From an uncultured Pelagibacteraceae bacterium (GTDB taxonomy: Bacteria; Pseudomonadota; Alphaproteobacteria; Pelagibacterales; Pelagibacteraceae), in assembly GCA_902521005.1 (NCBI GenBank), contig CABYPZ010000004.1:1-64000 (forward strand): a stretch of 64,000 nt of DNA. The letters are read 5' to 3'. Each line of letters begins with the position of its first letter. The first letter of the stretch is position 1. Made by a program: the position numbers and the translations under genes. Shown one piece after another: positions 24,269 through 33,135 of this stretch. The notes beneath the pieces are model-generated. The model was not told the origin of the DNA. It worked only from the letters and a program-made list of their open reading frames with translations, and did not search any database.

Positions 24269-25210
24269 TTATAAAGGTAAGAAACTAGTATCTACATTTC
24301 CTTTTGGTGTTCCCATACCATCTAGGAACCCTTTAAGATTTCCACTTTCCATAGATTGTTTAGTTTCTTCTGGCGAAAGAAATTTAAATCCACTTAAAGT
24401 TTCTTTCATATCAGCAACTTTCATTTCTGAAGCTTTAGCCATAGAATTCATGTCAGCTTTACCAGCTTTATATCTAGAGTTAGCTTCATGTGTTACTTCT
24501 ATAAAAGTTCTAAGCATTCCAGGATTTTCTTTCATAAACTTTGTAGTTACAGAAGTAATATCTATACCCAAGATACCAGCATCTCTAGCTTCTTGAACTG
24601 ATAGTAATCTAGATCCAATAGCTGTAGCAGCTTTGATAGAGTTACCTCCAAATAGACATGCCATTACTACATCACCACTTACTAAAGCAGCAGCTCCTTC
24701 TTCAGGATCCATTTGAATTATATCCATCTTACTTCTATCAGCACCAACAACTTTCATACTTTCATCGAATACGTATTCAGCCATAGTACCAAGAGGTACT
24801 GCAACTTTTTTTCCTTCAAGTTCAGTAGCATTTGCTTTTGTAATTCCGGAAGCATTAGAAGTTACACAAGTTGTTCCTCCCATTCCATATTCCATAGCGA
24901 TGTCTACTAATTTAATAGGTGCTTTTGATTTAACTGCATTAATAAATGGAACCAGACCTTGAGAATAAGAAATATCTATATCCCCAGCTAACATAGCATC
25001 AGTCATTGCTCCACCATTTGTAAAGTTTGTCCATTTTACTGGAACTCCTAGTGCTTTAGCGAAATTTTTTTTCTGCATATCCTCTAAATTTGGACTAGGC
25101 CATTCTAGAAAGTAAGCAACTCTAACTTCATTTGCAGCTGAATTGGCAACTGAAATACTTAAGTTTAGTGCAACAAAACATCCAAGAATAAAACTAATTA
25201 TTTTTTTCAT
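24269..25210 (-). CDS. tauA: Taurine-type ABC transporter substrate-binding protein
   Basis: Periplasmic binding protein, 313 residues, with a signal peptide ending SVANSA and the mature start NEVRVAYFLEWPSPN. The internal pattern TNGGAMTDAMLAGDIDISYSQGL and ELEGKKVAVPLGTMAEYVF is that of TauA/SsuA proteins. The neighbouring ATPase and permease and a divergent taurine-type aminotransferase favour taurine or a related aminosulfonate. A GAGGAGAATG-like Shine-Dalgarno (GGAGAA) precedes the ATG. A hairpin after the stop separates it from the ATPase gene. Confidence 0.88.
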   Translation of the reverse strand: MKKIISFILGCFVALNLSISVANSAANEVRVAYFLEWPSPNLEDMQKKNFAKALGVPVKWTNFTNGGAMTDAMLAGDIDISYSQGLVPFINAVKSKAPIKLVDIAMEYGMGGTTCVTSNASGITKANATELEGKKVAVPLGTMAEYVFDESMKVVGADRSKMDIIQMDPEEGAAALVSGDVVMACLFGGNSIKAATAIGSRLLSVQEARDAGILGIDITSVTTKFMKENPGMLRTFIEVTHEANSRYKAGKADMNSMAKASEMKVADMKETLSGFKFLSPEETKQSMESGNLKGFLDGMGTPKGNVDTSFLPL

Positions 25211-25404
25211 TCATTCTCCTCTTGTTTTTTAAATTTAAAAACCCAATTTAATTAGAAAATTTGAGACTTGTAAATGATAGTTTATTAGAACTCTTCTCAT
25301 TAATAAATAGCTTGCAACTTGAGATTGAAGTATATAATTAAGATTTATATAGAGAGGATTTAAAAATTAGTCTAAGTAATTAAAGATAATAAAAATTAAA
25401 AAAT
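25211..25404. promoter_or_regulatory. Divergent control region between tauA and the aminotransferase operon
   Basis: The 194-bp AT-rich gap is the longest in the window and drives both the transporter (minus) and the catabolic operon (plus). An imperfect direct repeat is visible, TTGAGACTTG (25261) and TTGAGATTG (25319), about 58 bp apart, which might be regulator sites. No TauR-like gene lies adjacent. No ORF is apparent in it. Confidence 0.4.
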
Positions 25405-26751
25405 ATGAGTTCAGAAAATAAGTTTAAAATGCCCAATTCTCTTAATGAGCATTGGATGCCTTTTACAACAAACAAAGAATTTAAAGAAAACCCTAGACTT
25501 ATTACAGAAGCCAAAGGGGTTTACATGAAAAATCATAATGGACAAACTTTAATAGATGCTAGTTCAGGATTATTCTGTAACCCATTAGGACATGGAAGAA
25601 AAGAAATTATTAATGCTATTACTAAACAATTAGAAACTTTGGATTATTGCCAACCATTTCAACAAGGTTTTGGTGGATCATTTGAACTTGCAACAAGAAT
25701 TTCAAAACATACACCTGGAAATTTAAATAGAATTTTTTATACAATTTGTGGATCCACAGCAGTTGAAACAGCAATCAAAATTGCAGTTGCTTATCATAAA
25801 GCAAGAGGAGAAGGAAATAGGTTTAGATTTGTTGGAAGAGAAAGAGCTTACCATGGAATGAATATAGGTGCTACTTCAGTTGGAGGAATGGTTAATAATG
25901 TAAAAACATTTGCAAGTATTTTAATGCCTGGTGTCGTTCATATGAGACATACACATTTACCTGAGCATAAGTTTATCTCTGGTCAACCTGAAACTGGAAT
26001 AGAATTAGCAGAGGATCTTGAAAGAATTTGTGCAAATTTTGGAGCAGAAAATATTGCAGCATGTATAGTTGAACCAGTTGCAGGTTCTACAGGAACACTT
26101 GTGCCGCCAAAAGGTTATTTACAAAGATTGAGAGAAATTTGTGACAAACATGGGATACTATTAATTTTTGATGAAGTAATTACAGGTTGGGGCAGAATGG
26201 GATCTGCTTTTGGAGCACAAGAATTTGGTGTTACACCAGATATAATGACAATGGCAAAAGCTACAACAAATGGAATAGTTCCAATGGGCGTGGTTGCATG
26301 TAAGGAAGAAATTTACGATGCAATTATGGATGGCTCTCCAAAAGGTACAATAGAACTATTTCATGGTTACACTTATTCTGGAATTCCTATTTCAGTTGCG
26401 GCTGCTTTAGCAGTACAAGATATTTTTGAAAAAGAAGATATCTTTAATAGATCAAAAGAAATGTCATCTTATTTTCAAGAAGCACTTTTTTCATTAAAAG
26501 ATATTGATGCAGTTGATAATATTAGGGGATACGGAATGATGGGTGGTGTAGATATGAAAATGGATAAAAAACCTGGAGTAGCAGGATTTACTTGTTTTAA
26601 ACATTGTTATGAAGCAGGTGTAAACTTTAAAGCCACAGGAGATTGTTTAATAATAGCTCCAATGTTTATTTCTGAAAAAAAACATATAGACGAAATTATT
26701 GAAAAATTAAGAACTGGAATAACAAATTATTCGAAATCAAAAAAAAATTAG
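25405..26751 (+). CDS. tpa: Taurine:pyruvate-type class III aminotransferase
   Basis: PLP-dependent omega-aminotransferase, 448 residues. Family motifs are LNEHWMPFTTN (about 13), YHGMNIGATSVGG, the PLP-contact IFDEVITGWGRMG (about 254-266) and the PLP lysine in TMAKATTNG (Lys285). HWMPFT is shared by taurine:pyruvate and beta-alanine:pyruvate aminotransferases. Predicted to move the amino group of taurine to pyruvate, giving sulfoacetaldehyde and alanine. It is first in an operon with alanine dehydrogenase and divergent from a taurine-type ABC transporter, which is the basis for choosing taurine; beta-alanine or another omega-amino acid is the alternative. Confidence 0.78.
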   Translation: MSSENKFKMPNSLNEHWMPFTTNKEFKENPRLITEAKGVYMKNHNGQTLIDASSGLFCNPLGHGRKEIINAITKQLETLDYCQPFQQGFGGSFELATRISKHTPGNLNRIFYTICGSTAVETAIKIAVAYHKARGEGNRFRFVGRERAYHGMNIGATSVGGMVNNVKTFASILMPGVVHMRHTHLPEHKFISGQPETGIELAEDLERICANFGAENIAACIVEPVAGSTGTLVPPKGYLQRLREICDKHGILLIFDEVITGWGRMGSAFGAQEFGVTPDIMTMAKATTNGIVPMGVVACKEEIYDAIMDGSPKGTIELFHGYTYSGIPISVAAALAVQDIFEKEDIFNRSKEMSSYFQEALFSLKDIDAVDNIRGYGMMGGVDMKMDKKPGVAGFTCFKHCYEAGVNFKATGDCLIIAPMFISEKKHIDEIIEKLRTGITNYSKSKKN

Positions 26752-26757
26752 TTCTTT

Positions 26758-27873
26758 ATGAAAATCGGAGTACCTAGAGAAATCAAACCTCAAGAAAATA
26801 GAATAGGTCTCACCCCAGAAAGTGTAAAATCATTAGTCTCGAATGGTCACGAAGTTTTGATAGAAAGTAATGGTGGTTTTGAAGCTGGATTTGATAACGA
26901 TCAATACAAATCAGCTGGAGCAAAAATAGTAGAAAATGCAGCTGATATTTTTAATGATGCTGAAATAATAGTTAAAGTTAAAGAACCATTATCAAATGAA
27001 GTAAAAATGATAAGAGAAAATCAAATTGTTTTTACTTATCTTCACTTAGCAGCAGCAAAAGAATTAACTCAAGGATTAATAAATTCAAAAGCAATTTGTA
27101 TTGCATACGAAACAGTAACAGACAACAATGGAAGGCTACCATTATTAGCTCCTATGAGCGCAGTTGCTGGAAGAATGTCAGTTCAGGCTGGTGCGCATTG
27201 TTTGGAAAAAAATCAAAATGGAAGAGGGCTTTTATTAGGAGGAGCACCAGGAGTGGAAGGCGGTACAGTAGTTATTTTAGGCGGCGGTGTAGTTGGAGAG
27301 AATGCAGCAACGATCGCTACAGGTATGCAAGCAAAGGTTCATATTGTAGATAAATCAGAAAAAAGATTAAAACAATTAGTTGATATTTTTGGAAACAAAA
27401 TTATTCCTGAACAAAGTGACAATGTTGATCTTAAAAAACTTATTTCAAAAGCAGATTTACTAGTTGGCGGAGTTTTAATACCAGGAGCTGAAGCTCCAAA
27501 GCTAGTTACAAAAGATATGTTAAAATTAATGAAAAGAGGTTCTGTCATCGTTGATGTTGCAATTGATCAAGGTGGATGTGTAGAAACAAGCAAACCCACA
27601 ACTCATGCTGATCCAACTTATATAGTTGATGATGTAGTCCATTATTGTGTAGCAAACATGCCAGGTGGAGTTCCAAGAACATCTACTTTAGCTCTTAATA
27701 AAGCAACATTACCATTTTTATCAAGACTTGCAAAAGATGGATATAAAAAAGCATTAAATGATGATCATAATTTCTTAGCAGGTCTAAATGTACATAAAGG
27801 TAATGTGACACATAAAGCTGTTGCGGATACTTTTGGTCATAAGTATATTTCTCCAAACGAGGTATTAATATAA
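26758..27873 (+). CDS. ald: Alanine dehydrogenase
   Basis: NAD-dependent oxidative deaminase of L-alanine, 371 residues, full length. N-terminal MKIGVPREIKPQENRIGLTPE, the substrate-site KVKEP and FTYLHLAA stretches, and the nucleotide-binding VVILGGGVVGENAA are visible, plus HADPTYIVDDVVHYCVANMPG. It lies 6 bp after the aminotransferase gene and would recycle pyruvate from the alanine that enzyme makes while releasing ammonium, as in the taurine pathway of many bacteria. Its stop overlaps the SET-domain gene start (TAATG). Confidence 0.93.
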   Translation: MKIGVPREIKPQENRIGLTPESVKSLVSNGHEVLIESNGGFEAGFDNDQYKSAGAKIVENAADIFNDAEIIVKVKEPLSNEVKMIRENQIVFTYLHLAAAKELTQGLINSKAICIAYETVTDNNGRLPLLAPMSAVAGRMSVQAGAHCLEKNQNGRGLLLGGAPGVEGGTVVILGGGVVGENAATIATGMQAKVHIVDKSEKRLKQLVDIFGNKIIPEQSDNVDLKKLISKADLLVGGVLIPGAEAPKLVTKDMLKLMKRGSVIVDVAIDQGGCVETSKPTTHADPTYIVDDVVHYCVANMPGGVPRTSTLALNKATLPFLSRLAKDGYKKALNDDHNFLAGLNVHKGNVTHKAVADTFGHKYISPNEVLI

Positions 27874-28313
27874 TGTACAGACCACTTCCTGATGGATTAA
27901 CAATCAAAAACTCTCCTATTGAAGGACTTGGTTTATTTACAAATATTGATATTAAAAAAAATACTTTTATTGGAATTACCCATATTAGGGACGAACAGTT
28001 TGAAAATAAATATATAAGAACCCCATTAGGTGGTTTTTACAATCATTCAAATGAACCAACAATTATAAGGATGGTAACTGATGTTTTGCCTAAATTGAAA
28101 TTTGGTGATCAAATAGATTTAAACGCAACGGTTAAAAAATTTGAAGATGGGGACAAAACAGGTCAAAATTTATTTTATAACCTTCATGAAAAAAGTGATG
28201 CCAAATATTTCTTTATGGTCGCTACAAGAGATATTAAAGCTGATGAGGAATTGACTGCAAACTACAATTTATATACCTACCCAAAAACTGGTGTAGGAAT
28301 TCAAATGATATAA
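27873..28313 (+). CDS. SET-domain protein, putative protein-lysine methyltransferase
   Basis: The 146-residue protein is a minimal SET domain: N-terminal GLGLFTNIDIKKNTFIGI (about 17-34), the NHS motif in FYNHSNEPTI (about 54) and the C-terminal RDIKADEELTANYNLY (about 117-132). These correspond to the SAM-binding and knot-forming motifs. There is no pre-SET or post-SET cysteine cluster. The start overlaps the ald stop and the next gene starts right after its stop, so it is embedded in a catabolic operon. SET proteins are uncommon in bacterial metabolic operons; the target is unknown. Confidence 0.78.
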   Translation: MYRPLPDGLTIKNSPIEGLGLFTNIDIKKNTFIGITHIRDEQFENKYIRTPLGGFYNHSNEPTIIRMVTDVLPKLKFGDQIDLNATVKKFEDGDKTGQNLFYNLHEKSDAKYFFMVATRDIKADEELTANYNLYTYPKTGVGIQMI

Positions 28314-30752
28314 ATGAATGAACTTCCAAATACAGCAAAAGTTGTTGTAATTGGTGGAGGAGTTGTAGGAACTTCAACTGCATATCATTTAGCAAAATTT
28401 GGATGGAAAAATACAATCCTGCTAGAAAGAGATCAATTAACATCAGGAACTACCTGGCACGCAGCAGGTCTTGTAAGTCAATTGGGACCTTCAGCTGCAA
28501 TTACTAAAATAAGAAAGTATTCTTTAGAATTATACAAAGAACTTGAAAAAGAAATTGATTTTTCTAGTGGTTTAAAACTCAATGGAGCTTTATCAATTGC
28601 AACGACAGAAGGAAGGTGGCAAGAGCTTAAAAGACAAGCAACTACCGCACAGTTGTATGATGTAAATGTAGAAGTATTAAATATTAATGAAGTAGAAAAA
28701 ACTTATCCAATAATAGACAAAAAAGACATATTAGGCGGTATTTTTATGCCGGGTGATGGTCAAGCAGATCCAATTGGAGTTACAAATTTATTAGCAAAAG
28801 CTGCAAGGAAAGAAGGGGTCAAGATCTTTGAACAATGTCCAGTAGAAAAAATTTTAAAAAAAAATGGAAGGGTTGCAGGAGTAAAAGTTAATGGGCAAAC
28901 TATTGAATGTGAATATATTGTTTTAGCTACAGGTATGTGGTCCAGACAAATTGGAGAAGATATGGGATTTAGCATTCCATTATATCCAGCAGAACACTTT
29001 TATGTAATCACAGAAGCAATAAACGAATTGCCAAAAAATATTCCTGTTCTAAGAGACTTTAATGATAGTTTATATTTAAAAGAAGATGCTGGAAAAATGT
29101 TAATAGGAATTTTTGAACCAAAATCAATTCCTGCATTTAGAGAAACTAATAGAGTTCCAGGTGACTTTTCTTATGGTGAATTTCCAGAAAATTTTGAACA
29201 TTTTGAACCTTTTTTAGAAGCTGCTTTAAAAAGGGTTCCAATATTAGAGAAAGTAGGAATTAGAAAATTTTTTTCAGGCCCAGAGTCTTTTACTCCAGAT
29301 ACTAATACATTATTAGGTGAAGTTCCTGATTTTAAAAATTTATTTGCATGCTGTGGATTAAACAGTATTGGGATTGGCAGTGGAGGAGGTGTTGGCAAGG
29401 TTACAGCTGAGTGGTTAATGAATGGTCATATAAATGAAGATTTATTTATATATGATATTAAAAGATTTCAAAATTTCCACTCAGGAATAAACTTTATTAA
29501 AGAAAGGGTTACTGAAAGTTTAGGTGATTTATATGGTATGCATTGGCCCTTCAAACAACACAAAACTTCTAGAGATAAAAAATTACTTCCTTATCATGAG
29601 GAATTAAAAAAAGTTGGAGCTTGCTTTGGTGTATCAGGAGGATATGAAAGACCAATGTGGTATTCTTTAAATGGAAAAAATCCTGAATATAAATATTCAT
29701 ATAATTATCAAAACTGGTTTCCATCTGCAGAGTATGAAACTAAAAATACAAGAGAAAATGTCGGTCTTTTTGAATTAACTCCTTTTTCTAAATATGATTT
29801 AAAAGGTGAGAATGTATATGAAGATTTACAAAGAATTTGTACAGCAAATATAAAAAAAGAAGTAGGAAAATGTACATATACTCAAATGTTAAATAGTGAT
29901 GGAGGAATTGAGACAGATTTAACAGTGATTTGTTTTAATGAAAACCATTTTAGAATAATTACAGCAGCAGCAAATAGAGAAAGAGATAAATTTCATATTA
30001 AAAAGCATATTTCAGAAAACACAAAATTGTCTGATGTGACGGACGAATTTTGTGTAATAGGTTTATTTGGTCCTAAAAGTAGAGATCTATTAAAAGGTTT
30101 AAGTAATGACGATTTTACAAACTCAAATTTTAAATTTGGTACAGGTAAAAATATAAATATTAAAAATATTGAGATTTGGGCTCAAAGATTGTCCTATGTT
30201 GGTGACTTGGGATATGAACTCTATATAAAAATATCAGACGCTAAAGAAATATATAATTTGATTGTAGATGAGGGTAAAAAATTCAATTTAAGCCATTGTG
30301 GAGTTCATGCAATGGATATTATGAGAATGGAAAGTGGATTTCTACATTGGGGACATGATATTTCTCCAGAAGAAAATCAATATGAAGCCAATCTAGATTT
30401 TACAATAAGTTATAAAAAAAATATTGAATTTTTAGGAAAGAAAGCTTTAGAAGACATCAAATTAAATAAATTAAATAAAAAATTTGTAATGTTAACATTA
30501 AAAGATAGTGAGCCTGGTAAACCGTTAATGCTTCATGACGAACCTATTTTTTTAAATAATAAAATTATTGGAAGGACTACATCAGCCAATTATTCTTTTA
30601 GCTATAATAAAAATCTAGCGTTTGGTTACGTGAGTTCCGATTGCACTAAAGAGTTGAATGATGGTAATTTAGAAATAGAGATTGAAAAAATTAGATATAA
30701 AGCAGATTATTTAGATAAAAAACTTAATCAAAAAGATTATAAATCAATATAA
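28314..30752 (+). CDS. Dimethylglycine/sarcosine dehydrogenase-like flavoprotein with GcvT domain
   Basis: Bidomain N-methyl-amine oxidising enzyme, 812 residues. The N-terminal DAO domain has FAD-binding VVVIGGGVVGTSTAYHL (10-26) and SGTTWHAAG (44-52), with His49 where the family attaches FAD covalently. The C-terminal half (from about 430) is a folate-binding GcvT-type domain (TYTQMLNSDGGIETDL, LSYVGDLGYELYI, MRMESGFLHWGHDI), which captures the released C1 unit on tetrahydrofolate. Substrates of relatives are dimethylglycine and sarcosine. In this operon with taurine-type aminotransferase and Ald, an N-methylated aminosulfonate such as N-methyltaurine is an attractive but unproven alternative. 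Confidence 0.85.
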   Translation: MNELPNTAKVVVIGGGVVGTSTAYHLAKFGWKNTILLERDQLTSGTTWHAAGLVSQLGPSAAITKIRKYSLELYKELEKEIDFSSGLKLNGALSIATTEGRWQELKRQATTAQLYDVNVEVLNINEVEKTYPIIDKKDILGGIFMPGDGQADPIGVTNLLAKAARKEGVKIFEQCPVEKILKKNGRVAGVKVNGQTIECEYIVLATGMWSRQIGEDMGFSIPLYPAEHFYVITEAINELPKNIPVLRDFNDSLYLKEDAGKMLIGIFEPKSIPAFRETNRVPGDFSYGEFPENFEHFEPFLEAALKRVPILEKVGIRKFFSGPESFTPDTNTLLGEVPDFKNLFACCGLNSIGIGSGGGVGKVTAEWLMNGHINEDLFIYDIKRFQNFHSGINFIKERVTESLGDLYGMHWPFKQHKTSRDKKLLPYHEELKKVGACFGVSGGYERPMWYSLNGKNPEYKYSYNYQNWFPSAEYETKNTRENVGLFELTPFSKYDLKGENVYEDLQRICTANIKKEVGKCTYTQMLNSDGGIETDLTVICFNENHFRIITAAANRERDKFHIKKHISENTKLSDVTDEFCVIGLFGPKSRDLLKGLSNDDFTNSNFKFGTGKNINIKNIEIWAQRLSYVGDLGYELYIKISDAKEIYNLIVDEGKKFNLSHCGVHAMDIMRMESGFLHWGHDISPEENQYEANLDFTISYKKNIEFLGKKALEDIKLNKLNKKFVMLTLKDSEPGKPLMLHDEPIFLNNKIIGRTTSANYSFSYNKNLAFGYVSSDCTKELNDGNLEIEIEKIRYKADYLDKKLNQKDYKSI

Positions 30753-30845
30753 TCCTCAAACTGAACGTTAATCTTTTGTTACAAACCCAATTTGGACAAG
30801 TTTTTCATTGTCTGCATATTATATGTATGGTTAAATATAATTTAT

Positions 30846-31058
30846 ATGAGTGGAGAGCAGATAACTAATAATTCAGTTGAGACCCAAAATTATGAAGGAG
30901 AACTTCACTCATCAAAGAATTCAACAAAAAGAGTAGATATAAATACTCTACTAAACAAAGTTAGAGCTAATCAAAAAAAAGAGAAATTAGAATCTACAAT
31001 TTTTTTTAGTTTAGTTGCAGCAATTATCGTTGTAACAGGAATAATAATTTCAATTTAA
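30846..31058 (+). CDS. Small C-terminally anchored protein
   Basis: The track starts at 30792, but the ATG at 30846 (MSGEQITNNS) is more likely: the extra 18 residues are a hydrophobic run with no support, and the 70-residue form has a clean layout. It has a polar, Asn/Ser-rich N-terminal part, a short basic helix (INTLLNKVRANQKKEKLE) and one C-terminal transmembrane segment (FFSLVAAIIVVTGIIISI). No family recognised. It converges on the HTH gene with a 4-bp overlap. Confidence 0.55.
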   Translation: MSGEQITNNSVETQNYEGELHSSKNSTKRVDINTLLNKVRANQKKEKLESTIFFSLVAAIIVVTGIIISI

Positions 31059-32026
31059 TTATCAATAACAATATTGTTAAAGCTTGCAATTGTATTAGAT
31101 AGTTTTTCTACATTTTGCATTCTTATTTCATTAAATTTTTTCATTAATGGACCATCTTTAAATGAATAAAGGTTATTTTTATCTTTAATTACATTTTTTT
31201 CCTTCATAAGTAATTTTAATTTCCTAATAACGGTTGGTCTAGGTATACCTGTTAGATCACATATGGTCATTGCGCTTATACCTTTTTTATCTCCCATATG
31301 AATTATGTCATTCCACCATTCATCTCTAAAATGATTAGATTTACCATTTTTTTTCATGAACAAATTTTGATTGTAAACTAGTGAACCAAAGATATGAAAC
31401 ATTATAATATCATTATTTAGTAAATTTGACCTTTGAACTATGTAATCTATTTGATAATCTAAAAATATACCCCATACTTGTGTGAATTTACTTTTAATTC
31501 CTTTTACGTAATGTTGTTTTTCATATTTTTTTTTTGTAATTTTATTCTTACATAATAATTCTGACATTGACGCCAAAAGTCTTGAAAAGCTTTTGATACT
31601 ATCATCAGGTCTTTGAATACTAAAAGCATCAAAATTCAACCAAATAATTTTTTTATTTTTTTGGATAACTCCAGCATTTTCCATTTCAATCACTTTCCTC
31701 CTTGCTGTTTCTTTTGATAATTTTAATTCCTTGGAGATTTCAATAATATTAAATTTTTCTACTTCTAATACTTTATTTGAAAAGAACTGATCAAACGTAA
31801 TAACTTTAAATAATTCTGAATAGGAAAAAAATGTTTTTCTAAAAAGATAGGCTAATATCATGTATTTATCAAAATCTTTAAAGGCAGCATATGCTCTGTT
31901 TAGCCAATCAAATTGAAATTCAAAAAATTCAGTATTAAGTCTTTGGTAATTTTTTGTAAAAAGATCGATAACAATTGTGTTTGAAACTCTTTCAGGTTTA
32001 TTTAAATCAATTCTAGAAATTTCCAT
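31055..32026 (-). CDS. Putative transcription regulator with two helix-turn-helix regions
   Basis: The 323-residue protein shows one HTH in the first half (IEISKELKLSKETARRKVIEMENAGVI, about 95-122) and a second near the C-terminus (ISAMTICDLTGIPRPTVIRKLKLLMKEKNVI, about 255-285), each with a winged-helix look and a following IWLNFDAF or YSFKDGP strand. Between them is a helical region without clear ligand motif. No membrane segment. It is 21 bp downstream of guaC on the same strand. Family name not known to me; the function as DNA-binding regulator is inferred from the two HTH stretches. Confidence 0.6.
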   Translation of the reverse strand: MEISRIDLNKPERVSNTIVIDLFTKNYQRLNTEFFEFQFDWLNRAYAAFKDFDKYMILAYLFRKTFFSYSELFKVITFDQFFSNKVLEVEKFNIIEISKELKLSKETARRKVIEMENAGVIQKNKKIIWLNFDAFSIQRPDDSIKSFSRLLASMSELLCKNKITKKKYEKQHYVKGIKSKFTQVWGIFLDYQIDYIVQRSNLLNNDIIMFHIFGSLVYNQNLFMKKNGKSNHFRDEWWNDIIHMGDKKGISAMTICDLTGIPRPTVIRKLKLLMKEKNVIKDKNNLYSFKDGPLMKKFNEIRMQNVEKLSNTIASFNNIVIDN

Positions 32027-32047
32027 TTTAAAAATAATTTTAAAAGA

Positions 32048-33082
32048 CTATTTGGTAAACGTATCATTAAATTGTTTAGCAACTCTTACAAAAGTTGTAC
32101 ATTTGCTCAGTTGTTTTAACGATGGAGCACCTACATATGTACAACTACTTCTCACACCACCTAAAATATTTAAAACTGTATCTTTAATGTTTCCTCTGTA
32201 TTTTACTCTTACCGTTCTTCCTTCGCTGCTTCTATAATCTGATAATCCCCCATAATGTTTTTTATTTGCTACATCTGAACTGGATCCATAAAATTCTATA
32301 TATTTAGAACCATTAATTTTTACCACTTTACCTTTACCTTCATCATGACCAGCTAACATTCCTCCTAACATTACAAAATCAGCTCCCCCACCAAAACCTT
32401 TTGCTACATCACCTGGGCAAGTACATCCGCCGTCCGCAATGATGTGAGCACCTAATCCATGTGCAGCATCTGCACATTCTATTACTGCACTTAATTGAGG
32501 ATAACCCACCCCAGTTTGAATTCTTGTTGTACAAACGCTTCCAGGACCAATTCCAACTTTAACTATATCAGCTCCACTTAAAACTAGTTCTTGTGTCATG
32601 TCTGCTGTTACAACATTTCCAGCTATAATTGTTTTTGTTGGGTACTTATCTCTCACAGATTTAACAAATGATGTGAAATGTTCAGAATAACCATTGGCAA
32701 CATCGATACAAATAAACTTAAAAAAACCAAATTCTTTTAATACTTTATCTAAATTTTCAAAATCCTCTTTTTTAATACCAACACTTAAAGCAATATTAGG
32801 ATGAATTTTTTTTATATTTTTAAATTGTTTAATTTTTTTAACGTCATGTTGCTTAGTTAAACAAGTTATCATTTCATACTCATGTAATTTATCAGCTATT
32901 CCAAGCTCACCAACACCATCCATATTTGCAGCCATAATAGGTATTCCTGACCATTCATTATTACTGTATTTGAATTTATATGTTCGAAGAAGGTTTACAT
33001 CTTTTCTACTTTTTAATGTGCTCCGTTTAGGTCTAAACAAAACATCTGAATAATCTAATTTAAGTTCTTCTTCTATTCTCAC
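32048..33082 (-). CDS. guaC: GMP reductase / IMP dehydrogenase-family protein
   Basis: Converts GMP to IMP with NADPH. The 344-residue barrel has LDYSDVLFRPKRSTLKSR at the N-terminus, the catalytic cysteine loop IGPGSVCTTRIQTGVGYPQLSAV, and HIIADGGCTCPGDVAKGFGGGADFVMLGGM for phosphate binding. It lacks the CBS domains of IMP dehydrogenase, and its length and the CTTR loop context agree with GuaC. The end SSCTYVGA is also GuaC-like. It precedes the two-HTH gene. Confidence 0.87.
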   Translation of the reverse strand: MRIEEELKLDYSDVLFRPKRSTLKSRKDVNLLRTYKFKYSNNEWSGIPIMAANMDGVGELGIADKLHEYEMITCLTKQHDVKKIKQFKNIKKIHPNIALSVGIKKEDFENLDKVLKEFGFFKFICIDVANGYSEHFTSFVKSVRDKYPTKTIIAGNVVTADMTQELVLSGADIVKVGIGPGSVCTTRIQTGVGYPQLSAVIECADAAHGLGAHIIADGGCTCPGDVAKGFGGGADFVMLGGMLAGHDEGKGKVVKINGSKYIEFYGSSSDVANKKHYGGLSDYRSSEGRTVRVKYRGNIKDTVLNILGGVRSSCTYVGAPSLKQLSKCTTFVRVAKQFNDTFTK

Positions 33083-33135
33083 AAAGGTGAAGATATACAG
33101 AGCATGATATAAAATTCAAATTAAATTTGCTTTAT

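Noticed and set aside
25261-25330. Direct repeat TTGAGACTTG/TTGAGATTG as regulator site
   Set aside because: Only nine or ten bases with a gap in AT-rich DNA; kept as a note within the divergent control region.
30792-30845. 18-residue extension of the small anchored protein
   Set aside because: Hydrophobic and unsupported by a ribosome-binding site; ATG at 30846 yields a sensible protein.
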